A program made the position numbers and the translations under genes. The notes under the pieces are model-generated. The model saw only the letters and a program-made list of their open reading frames with translations. It did not search any database and was not told the DNA's origin. DNA of 48,765 nucleotides. It comes from Pseudoroseomonas aestuarii. Lineage in GTDB: Bacteria > Pseudomonadota > Alphaproteobacteria > Acetobacterales > Acetobacteraceae. The stretch's first letter is position 1. Each line of letters starts with the position of its first letter. Of the stretch, positions 25,116 through 34,572 are shown in pieces. The DNA lies in the NCBI RefSeq assembly GCF_042651065.1, contig NZ_JBHSCH010000028.1, positions 1-48,765 of the forward strand. Reading direction: 5' to 3'.

Positions 25116-26030
25116 ATGGTCCTGCTGCTGGAGCAGCTTCTGAACGGCCTGCAGCTCGGCGTCATGCTGTTCCTGCTGGCCGCAGGCCTGACGCTGGTGT
25201 TCGGCATCATGGGCGTGATCAACCTGGCGCATGGCTCGCTCTACATGGTGGGCGCCTTCGCCGCCGCCTGGGTGGCGGCACAGACCGGCTCGGCGCTGCT
25301 GGCGGTGCCGGCGGGCCTCGCGGCCGCCGCGCTGGCGGGCATGGCGGTGGAGCTGCTGGTGCTGCGCCGCCTCTATGCGCGCGACCACCTGGACCAGGTG
25401 CTGGCCACCTTCGGGCTGATCCTGTTCTTCAACCAGGGCGCCATCCTGCTGTTCGGCCGGCAGCCGCTCTTCGTGGACATCCCCGAGGGGCTGCGCGGCG
25501 CGGTGGAGATCATCCCCGGCGTGCCCTACCCGGCCTACCGGCTGGCCATCCTGGCCGTGGGGCTGCTGGTGGCGGCGGGGCTGTACGGGCTGATCCGGCA
25601 CACCCGCACCGGCATGCTGGTGCGCGCCGGCGCCACGCACCGGGAGATGGTCCGCGCCCTCGGCGTGGATGTACGGAAGCTCTACACCCTGGTCTTCGGC
25701 CTCGGCGCGCTGCTGGCGGGGCTGGCCGGGCTGATGGCGGGGCCGATCTTCTCCGTGCAGGTCGGCATGGGGGAGCAGATCCTGATCATGACCTTCGTCG
25801 TCGTCGTCATCGGCGGCATCGGCTCGGTGCGCGGGGCGCTGGCGGGGGCGCTGCTGGTGGGGCTGGTGGACACGCTGCTGCGCGCCTACCTGCCCGCCCT
25901 GCTGCGCGGCGCCATGCAGGGCCCGGACGCCGACGCGCTGGCCGCCGGCCTCGCCTCCATGGGGGTCTATCTGCTGATGGCGCTGGTGCTGCTGCTGCGG
26001 CCGCGCGGGCTGTTCCCCGCCCATGCGTAG
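25116..26030 (+). CDS. livH: Branched-chain-type ABC permease LivH
   Basis: A 304-residue membrane permease with about eight hydrophobic segments. Family motifs: LNGLQLGVMLFLLAAGLTLVFGIMGVINLAHGS, then LVRAGATHREMVRALGVDV and a late GGIGSVRGALAGALLVG. GGAG precedes ATG 25116. It overlaps livM by 8 bases (26023-26030). Confidence 0.92.
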   Translation: MVLLLEQLLNGLQLGVMLFLLAAGLTLVFGIMGVINLAHGSLYMVGAFAAAWVAAQTGSALLAVPAGLAAAALAGMAVELLVLRRLYARDHLDQVLATFGLILFFNQGAILLFGRQPLFVDIPEGLRGAVEIIPGVPYPAYRLAILAVGLLVAAGLYGLIRHTRTGMLVRAGATHREMVRALGVDVRKLYTLVFGLGALLAGLAGLMAGPIFSVQVGMGEQILIMTFVVVVIGGIGSVRGALAGALLVGLVDTLLRAYLPALLRGAMQGPDADALAAGLASMGVYLLMALVLLLRPRGLFPAHA

Positions 26031-27036
26031 GATGTTCCGCCGCGCCCGCCGCCCCTCCCCCGGCTGGCTGGCGCTGCCGCCACTGCTGGCGCTCGCCATC
26101 GCCCTGCCCTGGGCGGCCGAGGCGCTGGGCACGCCGGCCAGTACCGGCCTCGCCACCCGCATGGCCATCTACGCCATCGCCGCCAGCGCGCTGAACCTGG
26201 TGCTGGGCTATGGCGGCATGGTCAGCTTCGGCCATGCCGCCTTCTTCGGCCTCGGCGGCTACACGGTGGGCATCCTCTACGCCCACTGGTCCTGGCAGGA
26301 GCCGCTCTGGGGCTTCATCCCCGGCACCACCTCGCTGCCGGTCACGCTGCTGGCCGCCATGGCGGTGGGCGGCGCGGGGGCGGCGCTGATCGGCGCGCTC
26401 TCGCTGCGTACCCGCGGCGTGCAGTTCATCATGATCACCCTGGCCTTCGCGCAGATGCTGTTCTTCCTGTTCGTCTCGCTGAAGGCCTATGGCGGCGACG
26501 ACGGGCTGAGCGTGCGCCGCCAGGGCGAGTTCCCGGGGCTCAACCTGCGGGACGCGGCGCAGCTCTACTGGCTCTGCCTCGGCCTGCTGGTGGCCTGGCT
26601 GCTGCTGCTGTGGCGCGTCACGCGCTCGCGCTTCGGGCAGGTGCTCTCCGGCGCGCGGCAGAGCGAGCGGCGGCTCCAGGCGCTCGGCATCGCGCCCTAT
26701 CCCTACAAGCTCGCCGCCTTCATCCTCTCCGGCATGGGCGCGGCGCTGGCGGGCGCGCTGATGGCCAACTACGCGCGCTTCGTCAGCCCCGACATGCTCG
26801 CCTGGACCAAGTCCGGCGAGCTGATGATCATGGTCATCCTGGGCGGCGTCGGCACGCTGATGGGGCCGGTGCTGGGCGCCATCGCGCTGGTCGGGCTGGA
26901 ATACTGGCTGGCCGGCCTCACCGAGCACTGGCAGTTCGTGCTGGGGCCGCTGCTGATCGCGGTGGTGCTGTTCGCGCGCGGCGGGCTGATGGCGCTGCTG
27001 CGCCGGCCGGGCGCCCCGGGGCGGGCGCAGGCATGA
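26023..27036 (+). CDS. livM: Branched-chain-type ABC permease LivM
   Basis: A 337-residue permease. LivM signatures: ASALNLVLGYGGMVSFGHAA, FFGLGGYTVG, LRTRGVQFIMITLAFAQM and MIMVILGGVGTLMGPVLGA. It forms the translocation channel with LivH. It overlaps livH by 8 bases and livG by 4 (ATGA). Confidence 0.92.
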   Translation: MRRMFRRARRPSPGWLALPPLLALAIALPWAAEALGTPASTGLATRMAIYAIAASALNLVLGYGGMVSFGHAAFFGLGGYTVGILYAHWSWQEPLWGFIPGTTSLPVTLLAAMAVGGAGAALIGALSLRTRGVQFIMITLAFAQMLFFLFVSLKAYGGDDGLSVRRQGEFPGLNLRDAAQLYWLCLGLLVAWLLLLWRVTRSRFGQVLSGARQSERRLQALGIAPYPYKLAAFILSGMGAALAGALMANYARFVSPDMLAWTKSGELMIMVILGGVGTLMGPVLGAIALVGLEYWLAGLTEHWQFVLGPLLIAVVLFARGGLMALLRRPGAPGRAQA

Positions 27037-27791
27037 CCGCGCCGCTGCTGCTGGTGGAGGGGCTGCACAAGCGCTTCGGCGGGCTGCGCGCCACCGACGA
27101 CCTCTCCCTCGCCGTCCGCATGGGCGAGCTGCACGCGCTGATCGGGCCGAACGGCGCCGGCAAGAGCACCGCCATCAGCCAGATCACCGGCGAGATCCGC
27201 CCCGATGCCGGGCGCATCCTGTTCGCGGGGCGGGACATCACCCGCCTGCCGCCGGCGCGGCGGGTGCGGCGCGGCCTCTCCCGCACCTTCCAGATCGTGC
27301 AGCTGCTCGACGAGGCGACGACGCTGGAGAACGTGGCGCTGGCGGTGCAGGCGCAGCAGGGCCACAGCTTCCGCTTCTGGCGCGACGCGCGGCGGGACGA
27401 GCGGCTGCGCCAGCCGGCCCGGCTGCTGCTGCTGCAGGCGGGGGTGGAGCCGGCGCTGTGGGAGCGCCCGGCCGGCGACCTCTCGGCCGGGGCGCGCAAG
27501 CAGCTGGAGCTGGCGCTCGCCCTGGCCGCCGCGCCGCGCCTGCTGCTGCTGGACGAGCCGATGGCCGGCCTCGGCCCCAGCGAATCCCGCGCCATGACCG
27601 AGACGCTGCGCGGCCTGAAGGGCCGCATGGCGATCCTGCTGGTAGAGCACGACATGGAGGCGGTGTTCGCGCTCGCCGACCGCGTCTCCGTGCTGGTGGA
27701 CGGGCGCTGCCTCGCCTCCGGCCCGCCGGAGGAGATCCGCGCCGACCCCGCGGTGCGCGCCGCCTACCTCACCGAGGACGAGGAGGGCTGA
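27033..27791 (+). CDS. livG: Branched-chain-type ABC ATPase LivG
   Basis: A 252-residue ATPase. Walker A GPNGAGKST, Q-loop SRTFQ, Walker B LLLLDEPMAG and switch His (LLVEHDME) are present. The signature motif reads LSAGARKQLELA rather than the usual LSYGEQRQLEIA; ABC signatures tolerate this, but it is unusual for LivG. ATGA overlap with livM. Confidence 0.9.
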   Translation: MTAPLLLVEGLHKRFGGLRATDDLSLAVRMGELHALIGPNGAGKSTAISQITGEIRPDAGRILFAGRDITRLPPARRVRRGLSRTFQIVQLLDEATTLENVALAVQAQQGHSFRFWRDARRDERLRQPARLLLLQAGVEPALWERPAGDLSAGARKQLELALALAAAPRLLLLDEPMAGLGPSESRAMTETLRGLKGRMAILLVEHDMEAVFALADRVSVLVDGRCLASGPPEEIRADPAVRAAYLTEDEEG

Positions 27792-27796
27792 GGCCG

Positions 27797-28498
<702 letters not shown>

Positions 28499-28530
28499 GC
28501 AGGGGACGTTCCTGCAAGGGCTGCGCGGCC

Positions 28531-28941
28531 TCAGAGCCGCGCGCCGCGCGCGGCCCAAGCCGCCATTTCGCCATCGGCGATCGTCAGCGACACCCGCCAG
28601 CGATCCGCGCGGCGGAGGATGTAGACATGCTCCCACTCGGCGATCAGCGCGTCGCCCTCGCCCAGCATGCGGTAGGCCATGCGCGCCTCCGCGACGCCGG
28701 GGAACAGCTCGGCGGAGGCCAGCAGCCGCCCCACGGGCCGCACCACGCCCTGCTGGCGGTAGAACGCCATCAGCCTGACGCAGTGGTCGCGGAAGGCCGG
28801 CCGCTCCATGGCGAAGTTCCCGCCCGGCGCCGGGAACAGCCCCACCGGGTCCCACAATGCGCTCAGGGCATCGGCATCGCCGCGGGCGAAGGCATCGAGG
28901 TAGCCGGCGAAGAAGGCCCCGATCTCGTCCTGAATGGTCAT
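28531..28941 (-). CDS. NTF2-like / SnoaL-type protein
   Basis: A 136-residue protein with the cone-shaped NTF2 pattern: FFAGYLDAFARGDADALSALWDPVGLF, then HCVRLMAFYRQQGV, EARMAYRMLGEGDALIAEWEHVYILRR and WRVSLTIADGE. Such proteins are small enzymes or binding proteins; no catalytic set is evident. It lies 67 bases downstream of the ParD-like gene on the same strand, so the two may share a transcript. The end is 32 bases from the convergent livF stop. Confidence 0.75.
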   Translation of the reverse strand: MTIQDEIGAFFAGYLDAFARGDADALSALWDPVGLFPAPGGNFAMERPAFRDHCVRLMAFYRQQGVVRPVGRLLASAELFPGVAEARMAYRMLGEGDALIAEWEHVYILRRADRWRVSLTIADGEMAAWAARGARL

Positions 28942-29008
28942 TCTGACACTGCCCTGTGGCTGGAAATTCAGCGTGGCTGGAATTCGGTGTGGCCCGCCTT
29001 CGGCCGGC

Positions 29009-29215
29009 TCAGGCCCTGGTGGGCTGCACGGGGCAATGTTCCGCCTGCAGCAGCTGCGTCCTGACGATGTCGTTGAAAGTCATGGCCGGGTTTGCCTCGG
29101 CCAGCATGCCGATCTTCATCCAGAACTCGGCCTGCGCGTTGATCGACCGGCACATGACCGTGCTGGCGCGGCGGGCCTGCTCATGGAGCCGGTCATCAAT
29201 CTTGACGAGTCCCAT
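29009..29215 (-). CDS. ParD-like antitoxin-family protein
   Basis: A 68-residue protein: MGLVKIDDRLHEQARRAS, then TVMCRSINAQAEFWMKIGML and AEANPAMTFNDIVRTQLL. This matches the ParD_like family of type II antitoxins (a short N-terminal ribbon-helix-helix type segment plus the SINAQAEFWMKIGMLAEANP core). No ParE/RelE-like toxin frame follows: the next gene is an NTF2-like protein. A well-formed promoter/operator lies just upstream (29247-29275), as expected for an autorepressor. Confidence 0.8.
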   Translation of the reverse strand: MGLVKIDDRLHEQARRASTVMCRSINAQAEFWMKIGMLAEANPAMTFNDIVRTQLLQAEHCPVQPTRA

Positions 29216-29246
29216 CGGTCATCCAGCCTGTGCGAAGCTCATGGTC

Positions 29247-29275
29247 CGTATATGAATCATATACCCGCTGGTCAA
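29247..29275 (-). promoter_or_regulatory. Promoter with palindromic operator for the ParD-like gene
   Basis: On the minus strand TTGACC (29275-29270), a 17-base spacer and TATACG (29252-29247) form a good sigma70 promoter. A perfect AT-rich palindrome GTATATGAATCATATAC (29248-29264) covers the spacer and the -10. Bound repressor would block polymerase; autoregulation by the ParD-like protein is the natural inference. Confidence 0.75.
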
Positions 29276-29370
29276 TGCACGCCGGCTTCTCGGAGGGCTG
29301 GCCTGTTGATCAGGCCCTGCCGTCCAGAACGGCACGCCAGAACGACACGAAGACGAAGGAAGATGCCCCG

Positions 29371-30246
29371 GTGACCGACACCTATCGCGGCATGGGCCGC
29401 GCCGCCCTGGACCGCGAATACAACGCCCGCGCCACCGTGCCGGACATCATGCCGATCCTGGCCGAGTACCGCGCCCGCACCGAGGCGGCGAAGGCCGCGC
29501 TGCCGGGGGCGCGCATCGGCCTGCCCTACGGCCCCACGGAGCCCGAGCGGCTGGACATCTACCCCGCCGCCACCCCCGGCCCGGCGCCGGTCTTCGTCTT
29601 CATCCATGGCGGCTACTGGCGGCTGCTGGACGCCGCCGATTCCGGCTTCATGGCGCCCTACCTCACCGCCGCCGGGGCCTGCGTGGTGGCGGTGAACTAC
29701 GCCCTCGCCCCCGCCGCGACGCTCGACGAGATCGTGCGGCAATGCCGCGCGGCGCTGGCCTGGCTGCACGGCAACATCGGCCGCTTCGGCGGCGACCCGG
29801 CGCGAATCCACGTCGCCGGCAGCTCGGCCGGCGGGCACCTCGCGGCCATGCTGGCGGCGGGGGGCGACTGGCCGTCGCGCCTCGGCCTGCCGCCGCGCCC
29901 GGTGGCCGGCGCCACCCTGCTCTCCGGCCTCTACGAGCTGGAGCCGCTCCGCCTCTGCCACGTGAACGAGTGGATGCGGCTGGACGAGGCCGCCGCCGCG
30001 CGCAACTCGCCGGCCCTGCTGCCGCCTCCCGCGCCGGGCACGCCGCTGGTCTTCTCCGTGGCCGAGACGGAGACCGGGGAGTTCAAGGCGCAGACCCGGG
30101 CGCAGGCCGAATACTGCGCCGAGGCGGGCTGCGCCGTGACGCTCGTGCCGGCGCCGGCCGGCTCCAACCATTTCGACATCGTCTTCCAGCTCTGCGCCGA
30201 CACGCCACTCGCGCGGGCGGTGCTCAGGGCCATGGGCCTTCGGTGA
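29371..30246 (+). CDS. Alpha/beta hydrolase, arylformamidase (kynurenine formamidase)-like
   Basis: A 291-residue alpha/beta hydrolase. HGGYW (oxyanion-type motif), VVAVNYALAPAATLDEIVRQCRAAL, nucleophile elbow GSSAGGHLAAML, then SGLYELEPLR, an acidic segment and NHFDIVFQL (catalytic His). HGGYW plus SGLYELEPL is typical of kynurenine-formamidase-like and carboxylesterase enzymes. GTG 29371 is preceded by GAAGGA. No other kynurenine-pathway gene is near, so the true substrate is open. The gene ends at palindromic repeat B. Confidence 0.8.
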   Translation: MTDTYRGMGRAALDREYNARATVPDIMPILAEYRARTEAAKAALPGARIGLPYGPTEPERLDIYPAATPGPAPVFVFIHGGYWRLLDAADSGFMAPYLTAAGACVVAVNYALAPAATLDEIVRQCRAALAWLHGNIGRFGGDPARIHVAGSSAGGHLAAMLAAGGDWPSRLGLPPRPVAGATLLSGLYELEPLRLCHVNEWMRLDEAAAARNSPALLPPPAPGTPLVFSVAETETGEFKAQTRAQAEYCAEAGCAVTLVPAPAGSNHFDIVFQLCADTPLARAVLRAMGLR

Positions 30247-30248
30247 GA

Positions 30249-30367
30249 TTCTTCTTTTTCTGAAGAAAAAGAAGCAAAAAGACTTTTCGAGTCTGGCGGC
30301 GCGTCGGTGGCTGGCGCACCGCCAAACCGACAAAAGTTTTTTGGTTCTTTTTTCCAAAAAAGAACCC
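30249..30367. repeat. Palindromic dispersed repeat, copy B (possible bidirectional terminator)
   Basis: Core 30249-30354, same orientation as copy A at 3119-3223. The first 38 and the last 26 bases match copy A exactly, while the GC-rich centre has diverged but stays nearly self-complementary. Here the right side extends into a second hairpin (GGTTCTTTTTT/AAAAAAGAACC) ending near 30367. It lies between the convergent hydrolase and LutA-like genes. Confidence 0.88.
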
Positions 30368-30374
30368 TTCGTCT

Positions 30375-31136
30375 TCACCCCGCGATGGGCGGCACATCCC
30401 GCGTCATGTCGGCCAGCACCTCGGCCACGTGGCGCACCTGCACCGGGCTGCCCTGGCGGTGCAGGCGGCCGGCCATGTTCAGCAGGCAGCCCATGTCGCC
30501 GGCCAGCAGCGTGTCCGCGCCCGTCGCCTCGATGTCCTTCACCTTGTCGGACACCATGCGGGTGGAGATGTCGGGGTACTTCACGCAGAAGGTGCCGCCG
30601 AAGCCGCAGCACAGCTCGGGCTCGGCCAGTTCCTTCACCGTCAGCCCCTCGACCCCCGCCAGCAGGCGGCGCGGCTGTGCCTTCACCCCCAGCTCGCGCA
30701 GGCCGGAGCAGGCATCGTGGTAGGCGGCCACCCCCGCATGGCGGGCGGCGACGCGCTCCAGGCCGCGCACATCCACCAGGAAGGAGACCAGCTCATGCGT
30801 CTTCGCCGCCAGCGCCTCGGCGCGGGCGCGATAGTGCGGGTCGTTGTCGAACAGGCCGGGATAGTGCTTGGCGATCATGCCGGCGCAGGAGCCGGAGGGG
30901 GCGACGACGAAGTCGTAGGGCAGGAAGGCGTCGATGACGGGCCGGGCCAGGTCGCGCGCCGTGGCGCGGTCGCCGCTGTTGTAGGCGGGCTGGCCGCAGC
31001 AGGTCTGCAAGGCGGGCACCTCCACCTGGCAGCCGGCCTGCTCCAGCAGGCGGATGGCGGCGAAGCCGACGGAGGGCCGGTAGAGATCGACCAGGCAGGT
31101 GACGAACAGGGCGACGCGCGGCTTCGGCTCGGACAT
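30375..31136 (-). CDS. LutA/YkgE-type cysteine-rich (Fe-S) protein
   Basis: A 253-residue protein with two CCG cysteine-rich domains: FVTCLVDL plus LQTCCGQPAYNSGD in the first half, and YHDACSGLRELG plus PELCCGFGGTFCVKYP in the second. This is the pattern of LutA (L-lactate utilisation) and of GlcF/HdrD-type subunits, which bind iron-sulfur clusters and pass electrons to quinone. LutB and LutC are not adjacent. ATG 31136 was chosen because the upstream extension is proline-rich and overlaps no ribosome site. Confidence 0.83.
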   Translation of the reverse strand: MSEPKPRVALFVTCLVDLYRPSVGFAAIRLLEQAGCQVEVPALQTCCGQPAYNSGDRATARDLARPVIDAFLPYDFVVAPSGSCAGMIAKHYPGLFDNDPHYRARAEALAAKTHELVSFLVDVRGLERVAARHAGVAAYHDACSGLRELGVKAQPRRLLAGVEGLTVKELAEPELCCGFGGTFCVKYPDISTRMVSDKVKDIEATGADTLLAGDMGCLLNMAGRLHRQGSPVQVRHVAEVLADMTRDVPPIAG

Positions 31137-31185
31137 GGGCGGGGACGATAGCCGCGGCGGGGGCGGATGCAAGCGCCCGGCGCGC

Positions 31186-32271
31186 TCAGGGCGCGGCGGG
31201 CTCCAGCACGTAGAGCGTGGCCGTCTCCTTCATCCGCCCGGCGGCCTCGGCCGCCTCCTCGCCCCAGCCCCAGAACAGATCGGCCCGCGCCGGGCCCTTG
31301 ATGGCGCCGCCGGTGTCCTGCGCCAGCACCAGCCGGCGGATCGGCGCGCCTGTCAGCGGGTGCTTCGCCACGATCCAGACGGGGCTGCCGAGCGGGATCT
31401 CGCCACGGTCCACGGCGATCGAGCGCAGTGGCGTCAGCGGCACGCCGAGCGAGCCGGAAGGCCCCTGCTCGGGCCGCGCGCTGGCCTCGCGGAAGAAGAC
31501 GTAGGAGGGGTTCTCCGCCATCAGGGCGCGGGCGCGCTCCGGCCCGGCCGCCTCCAGCCAGGCGAGGATGCTCTGCATCGACACCTGCTCGCGCGGGATC
31601 TCGCCGCGCTCGGCCAGCAGCCGGCCGATCGGCACATAGGCGCGGCCGTTCTGCGCGGCATAGCCCATGCGGCGGACGGAGCCGTCCGGCAGCACCATGC
31701 GGCCGGAGCCCTGGATCTGCAGGAAGAATTTCTCCGCCGCGTCGTCCACCCAGAGCAGGACCGGCGCCTCCACCGCGCCGGCCTCGATGGCGGCGCGGTC
31801 CGGGTAGGGCACCAGACGCCCCGCCTCCACCCGCCCCGCCGTGCGGCGGCCGCGCAGGTCGGGCGCGAAGCGGCCGAGATCCACCTCCACCAAGTCGGAC
31901 GGGCGGCCGTGCAGGGGGATGGTGTAGGGGCCGCCGCGGCTGGCGGCACCGCGCAGCTCCGGCTCGTAATAGCCGGTCATCAGCCCCTCGCCGGCGGCGC
32001 GCAGGGTGAAGCGGCGCTCGAAGAAGGCGCGGGCGGCGGCGTTGTCGCCGCGCGGCAGGGCCGCGGCCTCGGCGCAGAGCGCTTCCGGCAGGGCGGGCGG
32101 GCGGCAGCCGGCGATGAAGGCGGGGATGGCCTCGGCCAGACTGTCCTCGCCCCAGCCCGGCAGCTCCGCCACATGGCGGGGCGGCACGGCGCAGGCGGCC
32201 AGAAGGCAGAGCAGGGCGAAGGCGGCGATGCGGCCGGGGCGGAGGCCCCGGCCGGCCGGCGGGCGTGCCAC
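31186..32271 (-). CDS. mltA: Membrane-bound lytic murein transglycosylase A
   Basis: A 361-residue lipoprotein, GTG start at 32271. Signal peptide with lipobox LLAAC. The MltA domain contains GLMTGYYEPELRG, LWVDDAAEKFFLQIQGSG and MQSILAWLEA. The 3D domain at the C-terminus has LAQDTGGAIKGPARADLFWGWG, containing the catalytic Asp. It cleaves peptidoglycan glycan strands from the outer-membrane side. It starts 5 bases after the tim44-like stop. The usual downstream smr is missing here. Confidence 0.9.
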   Translation of the reverse strand: MARPPAGRGLRPGRIAAFALLCLLAACAVPPRHVAELPGWGEDSLAEAIPAFIAGCRPPALPEALCAEAAALPRGDNAAARAFFERRFTLRAAGEGLMTGYYEPELRGAASRGGPYTIPLHGRPSDLVEVDLGRFAPDLRGRRTAGRVEAGRLVPYPDRAAIEAGAVEAPVLLWVDDAAEKFFLQIQGSGRMVLPDGSVRRMGYAAQNGRAYVPIGRLLAERGEIPREQVSMQSILAWLEAAGPERARALMAENPSYVFFREASARPEQGPSGSLGVPLTPLRSIAVDRGEIPLGSPVWIVAKHPLTGAPIRRLVLAQDTGGAIKGPARADLFWGWGEEAAEAAGRMKETATLYVLEPAAP

Positions 32272-32276
32272 GCGGC

Positions 32277-32951
32277 TCAGGCGGCGTGGGTGCCGACCAG
32301 CTTCCAGGTCGGGTCGGCGCTGCTCAGGTCGCGCTGGAAGGTCCAGATGTCGGTCAGCTCGGTCACCGCCTCGGCGCCCGAGACGATGTCGCCATTCGGG
32401 CCGGTGGTGACGTTCACCTGGTCCGAGATGATGCGCACGGTGATGTCGGCCACGCTGCCGCGCAGGTCGGCGCCCTCGATGGCCATGTCGTGCACGGCGC
32501 GGATCTCGGTGCGCTGCCGCTCGCCCGCCGTCTCGCGCGTCACCAGCGCCTGCTCGAAGCCGGCATAGGTGTCGGCGGAGAGCAGGTTGCGCAGCGTCTC
32601 GCGGTCGCCCTTGGCGAAGGCGGCGACGATCATGCGGAAGGCGCCCTCCGCCCCGGCCAGGAAGGCGGCCGGGTCGAAGCCGGCATCGGCCTGCCGGATG
32701 CGCTGCAGCGCCTGCCCGACGGGCGAGCGCGCATCCGGGATCGCCAGGCGCGGCGCGCCGGCCACCGGCGGCGGCGGCATCTGCGGCGCGTCCGATTCTG
32801 CCGGGCCGGGCATGCCCTGGCCGGGGACGGGACGCTCCTGCGGCGGCCGCTCGAAGCCTTGCCGGCGGCCCAGGACGCTGCGCAGCCGCAGCACCAGGAA
32901 GGCCGCCACCATGGCGAACAGGATCAGATCGACCGGAAATCCGCCGGACAT
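32277..32951 (-). CDS. Tim44-like (TimA family) membrane-anchored protein
   Basis: A 224-residue protein: one N-terminal membrane helix (FPVDLILFAMVAAFLVLRLRSVLG), a proline-rich linker, then a Tim44-type domain (AGAEGAFRMIVAAFAKGDRETLRNLL, FEQALVTRE, then ITVRIISDQVNV and DIWTFQRDLSSADPTWKLVGT). It is the bacterial relative of mitochondrial Tim44, typically next to mltA and secB in alphaproteobacteria, as here. Proposed role: envelope biogenesis adaptor. Confidence 0.88.
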   Translation of the reverse strand: MSGGFPVDLILFAMVAAFLVLRLRSVLGRRQGFERPPQERPVPGQGMPGPAESDAPQMPPPPVAGAPRLAIPDARSPVGQALQRIRQADAGFDPAAFLAGAEGAFRMIVAAFAKGDRETLRNLLSADTYAGFEQALVTRETAGERQRTEIRAVHDMAIEGADLRGSVADITVRIISDQVNVTTGPNGDIVSGAEAVTELTDIWTFQRDLSSADPTWKLVGTHAA

Positions 32952-33104
32952 TGCATTCTCCTCATGTGCATCACTTAGGGGTCATGCGGCGCCACCGCAA
33001 CGGCCCCCGCCTGCCCAACCCGCCCGGCGCACGTCATAAAGCCGACATCTTGCCGCCCCACCCGCCTGCCGTTACTGCCAGCCCGTCCCCTCCGGAGTTC
33101 CGCG

Positions 33105-33662
33105 ATGATCCTGCTGCGTCACGGCCAGAGCGAGTTCAACCTGCATTTCAGCGCGACCCGCCGCGATCCGGGCATCAAGGACCCGAAGCTGACCATCCTC
33201 GGCCGCCACCAGGCCGAGCAGGCGGCCGAGGCCCTGGCGGGTGAGGATATCCGCCGCATCATTGCCAGCCCCTACACCCGGGCGCTGGAGACGGCGGCGC
33301 CGCTGGCCCGCCGCCTCGGCCTGCCGGTGCTGGTGCACCCGCTGGTGCGCGAGCGCTATGCCTTCACCTGCGACATCGGCTCCCCCTGCGCCGCCCTGGC
33401 GATGCAGTGGCCGGAACTGGACTTCTCCCACATCGACGAGGTGTGGTGGCCCGCCACCGAGGAACCCGCCAGGCAGGTGGAGGACCGCGCCCGCCTGTTC
33501 CGCGCCGAGATGGGCGCGCTGGCGGACTGGGCGCACACCCTCGTCGTCAGCCATTGGGGGTTCATCATGTCGATGACCGGTGAATCGGTGGCGAACGGCC
33601 AGTGGCTGCGCTGCGACCCCACCGCGCCCGCCCCCGCCACCATCAGCTGGCGGCACGGCTGA
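33105..33662 (+). CDS. Histidine phosphatase (phosphoglycerate mutase-like)
   Basis: A 185-residue protein starting MILLRHGQSEFN, with the phosphorylated-His RHG box at residues 5-7, SPYTRALETA (second Arg) and VVSHWGF (second catalytic His). GGAG precedes ATG 33105. It is probably a general phosphatase; the substrate is not deducible. It is divergent from the Tim44-like gene and is followed by a repeat-rich stretch. Confidence 0.85.
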   Translation: MILLRHGQSEFNLHFSATRRDPGIKDPKLTILGRHQAEQAAEALAGEDIRRIIASPYTRALETAAPLARRLGLPVLVHPLVRERYAFTCDIGSPCAALAMQWPELDFSHIDEVWWPATEEPARQVEDRARLFRAEMGALADWAHTLVVSHWGFIMSMTGESVANGQWLRCDPTAPAPATISWRHG

Positions 33663-33787
33663 AGCCGGAGGCCGCCCAGGGCGCGTGCCCGAAGCCGCCA
33701 CGCCTGAAGCCCCCGGGCCTGAAGCCCGCTCGTGCCTGAACCCCGTGCCTCCTGAACTCCGTGCCTGAAGCCCCCGGGCCTGAAGCG
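33660..33787 (+). repeat. Imperfect GCCTGAAGCC-type repeats after the phosphatase stop
   Basis: Starting with the stop TGA (33660-33662) the sequence contains repeated CTGAAGCC and GTGCCTGAA units. A 24-bp segment is duplicated exactly at 33702-33725 and 33763-33786. Most units contain TGA. No gene fits this stretch; secB starts at 33918. Confidence 0.85.
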
Positions 33788-33917
33788 CTGTGACAGAGCG
33801 GGCGGGGCGTGCTACCCCGCGCCGCGAGTCCGGCGGCGCCGGCCCGGCCCAGCGCCGCACCCCGCCCGCCGCACCCGAACGAACACCGACCCTCCGGCAA
33901 CCGCATCAGGGGCCCGC

Positions 33918-34457
33918 ATGTCCGACACCCAGCTTCCGCCCGACAACACCACCGCCCCGAACGGCGCCGTGCCGCCGGGCCCGCTGCTGCTGAACCTGCA
34001 GTACACCAAGGACCTCTCCTTCGAGGTGCCGGGCGCGCCGGAGATCTTCGCGACGCTGCGCGAGCAGCCGCGCATCGACCTGGCGCTGGACGTGCAGGCC
34101 CGCCCGCTCCAGCAGGGCGGCAACGTCTATGAGGTGGAGCTGCAGATCCGCGCCGACGCCCAGGCGCCGGCTCCGAACGGCACCACCCAGCCCGCCTTCA
34201 TCGCCGAGCTGTCCTATTGCGGCATCTTCACGCTGAACGTGGAGCCCAACCTGGTCGAGCCGCTGCTGCTGGTCGAGTGCCCGCGCCTGCTCTTCCCCTT
34301 CGCCCGCAACATCCTGGCCGACGTGACGCGCGATGGCGGCTTCCCGCCCGTGATGCTCTCGCCGATCGACTTCGTGGCGCTGTGGCAGTCCCGCCGCGGC
34401 CAGGGCGATGCCCAGTTCCAGGGCGGCGCCCCGGTGCCGCCGCTGGCCAGCGCCTGA
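33918..34457 (+). CDS. secB: Protein-export chaperone SecB
   Basis: A 179-residue protein. SecB core: LLLNLQYTKDLSFEVPGAPEIF, VYEVELQIRADAQ, AFIAELSYCGIFTL and ECPRLLFPFARNILADVTRDGGFPPVMLSPIDF (given in part). N- and C-terminal tails are Pro/Gly-rich as in other alphaproteobacteria. It keeps presecretory proteins unfolded and passes them to SecA. Confidence 0.95.
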   Translation: MSDTQLPPDNTTAPNGAVPPGPLLLNLQYTKDLSFEVPGAPEIFATLREQPRIDLALDVQARPLQQGGNVYEVELQIRADAQAPAPNGTTQPAFIAELSYCGIFTLNVEPNLVEPLLLVECPRLLFPFARNILADVTRDGGFPPVMLSPIDFVALWQSRRGQGDAQFQGGAPVPPLASA

Positions 34458-34464
34458 CGCGCCG

Positions 34465-34488
34465 GCGCGGGGCCGCGTGGCCCCGCGC
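34465..34488 (+). terminator. GC hairpin after secB
   Basis: A perfect 10-bp stem GCGCGGGGCC/GGCCCCGCGC with loop GCGT, 7 bases after the secB stop. No T-run, so termination may be partial. Confidence 0.5.
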
Positions 34489-34572
34489 AGCCAGCCGGGG
34501 CCGCGCGCCCCGGCCATCCCGCCCTTCCCCGCAACGCCGGCCGCACCGGCCGCCCCGCCCAGGCCCGCCCGG

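Noticed and set aside
28500..29250. A ParE/RelE toxin gene next to the ParD-like gene
   Set aside because: No frame of suitable size or motif exists on either strand beside it apart from the NTF2-like protein.
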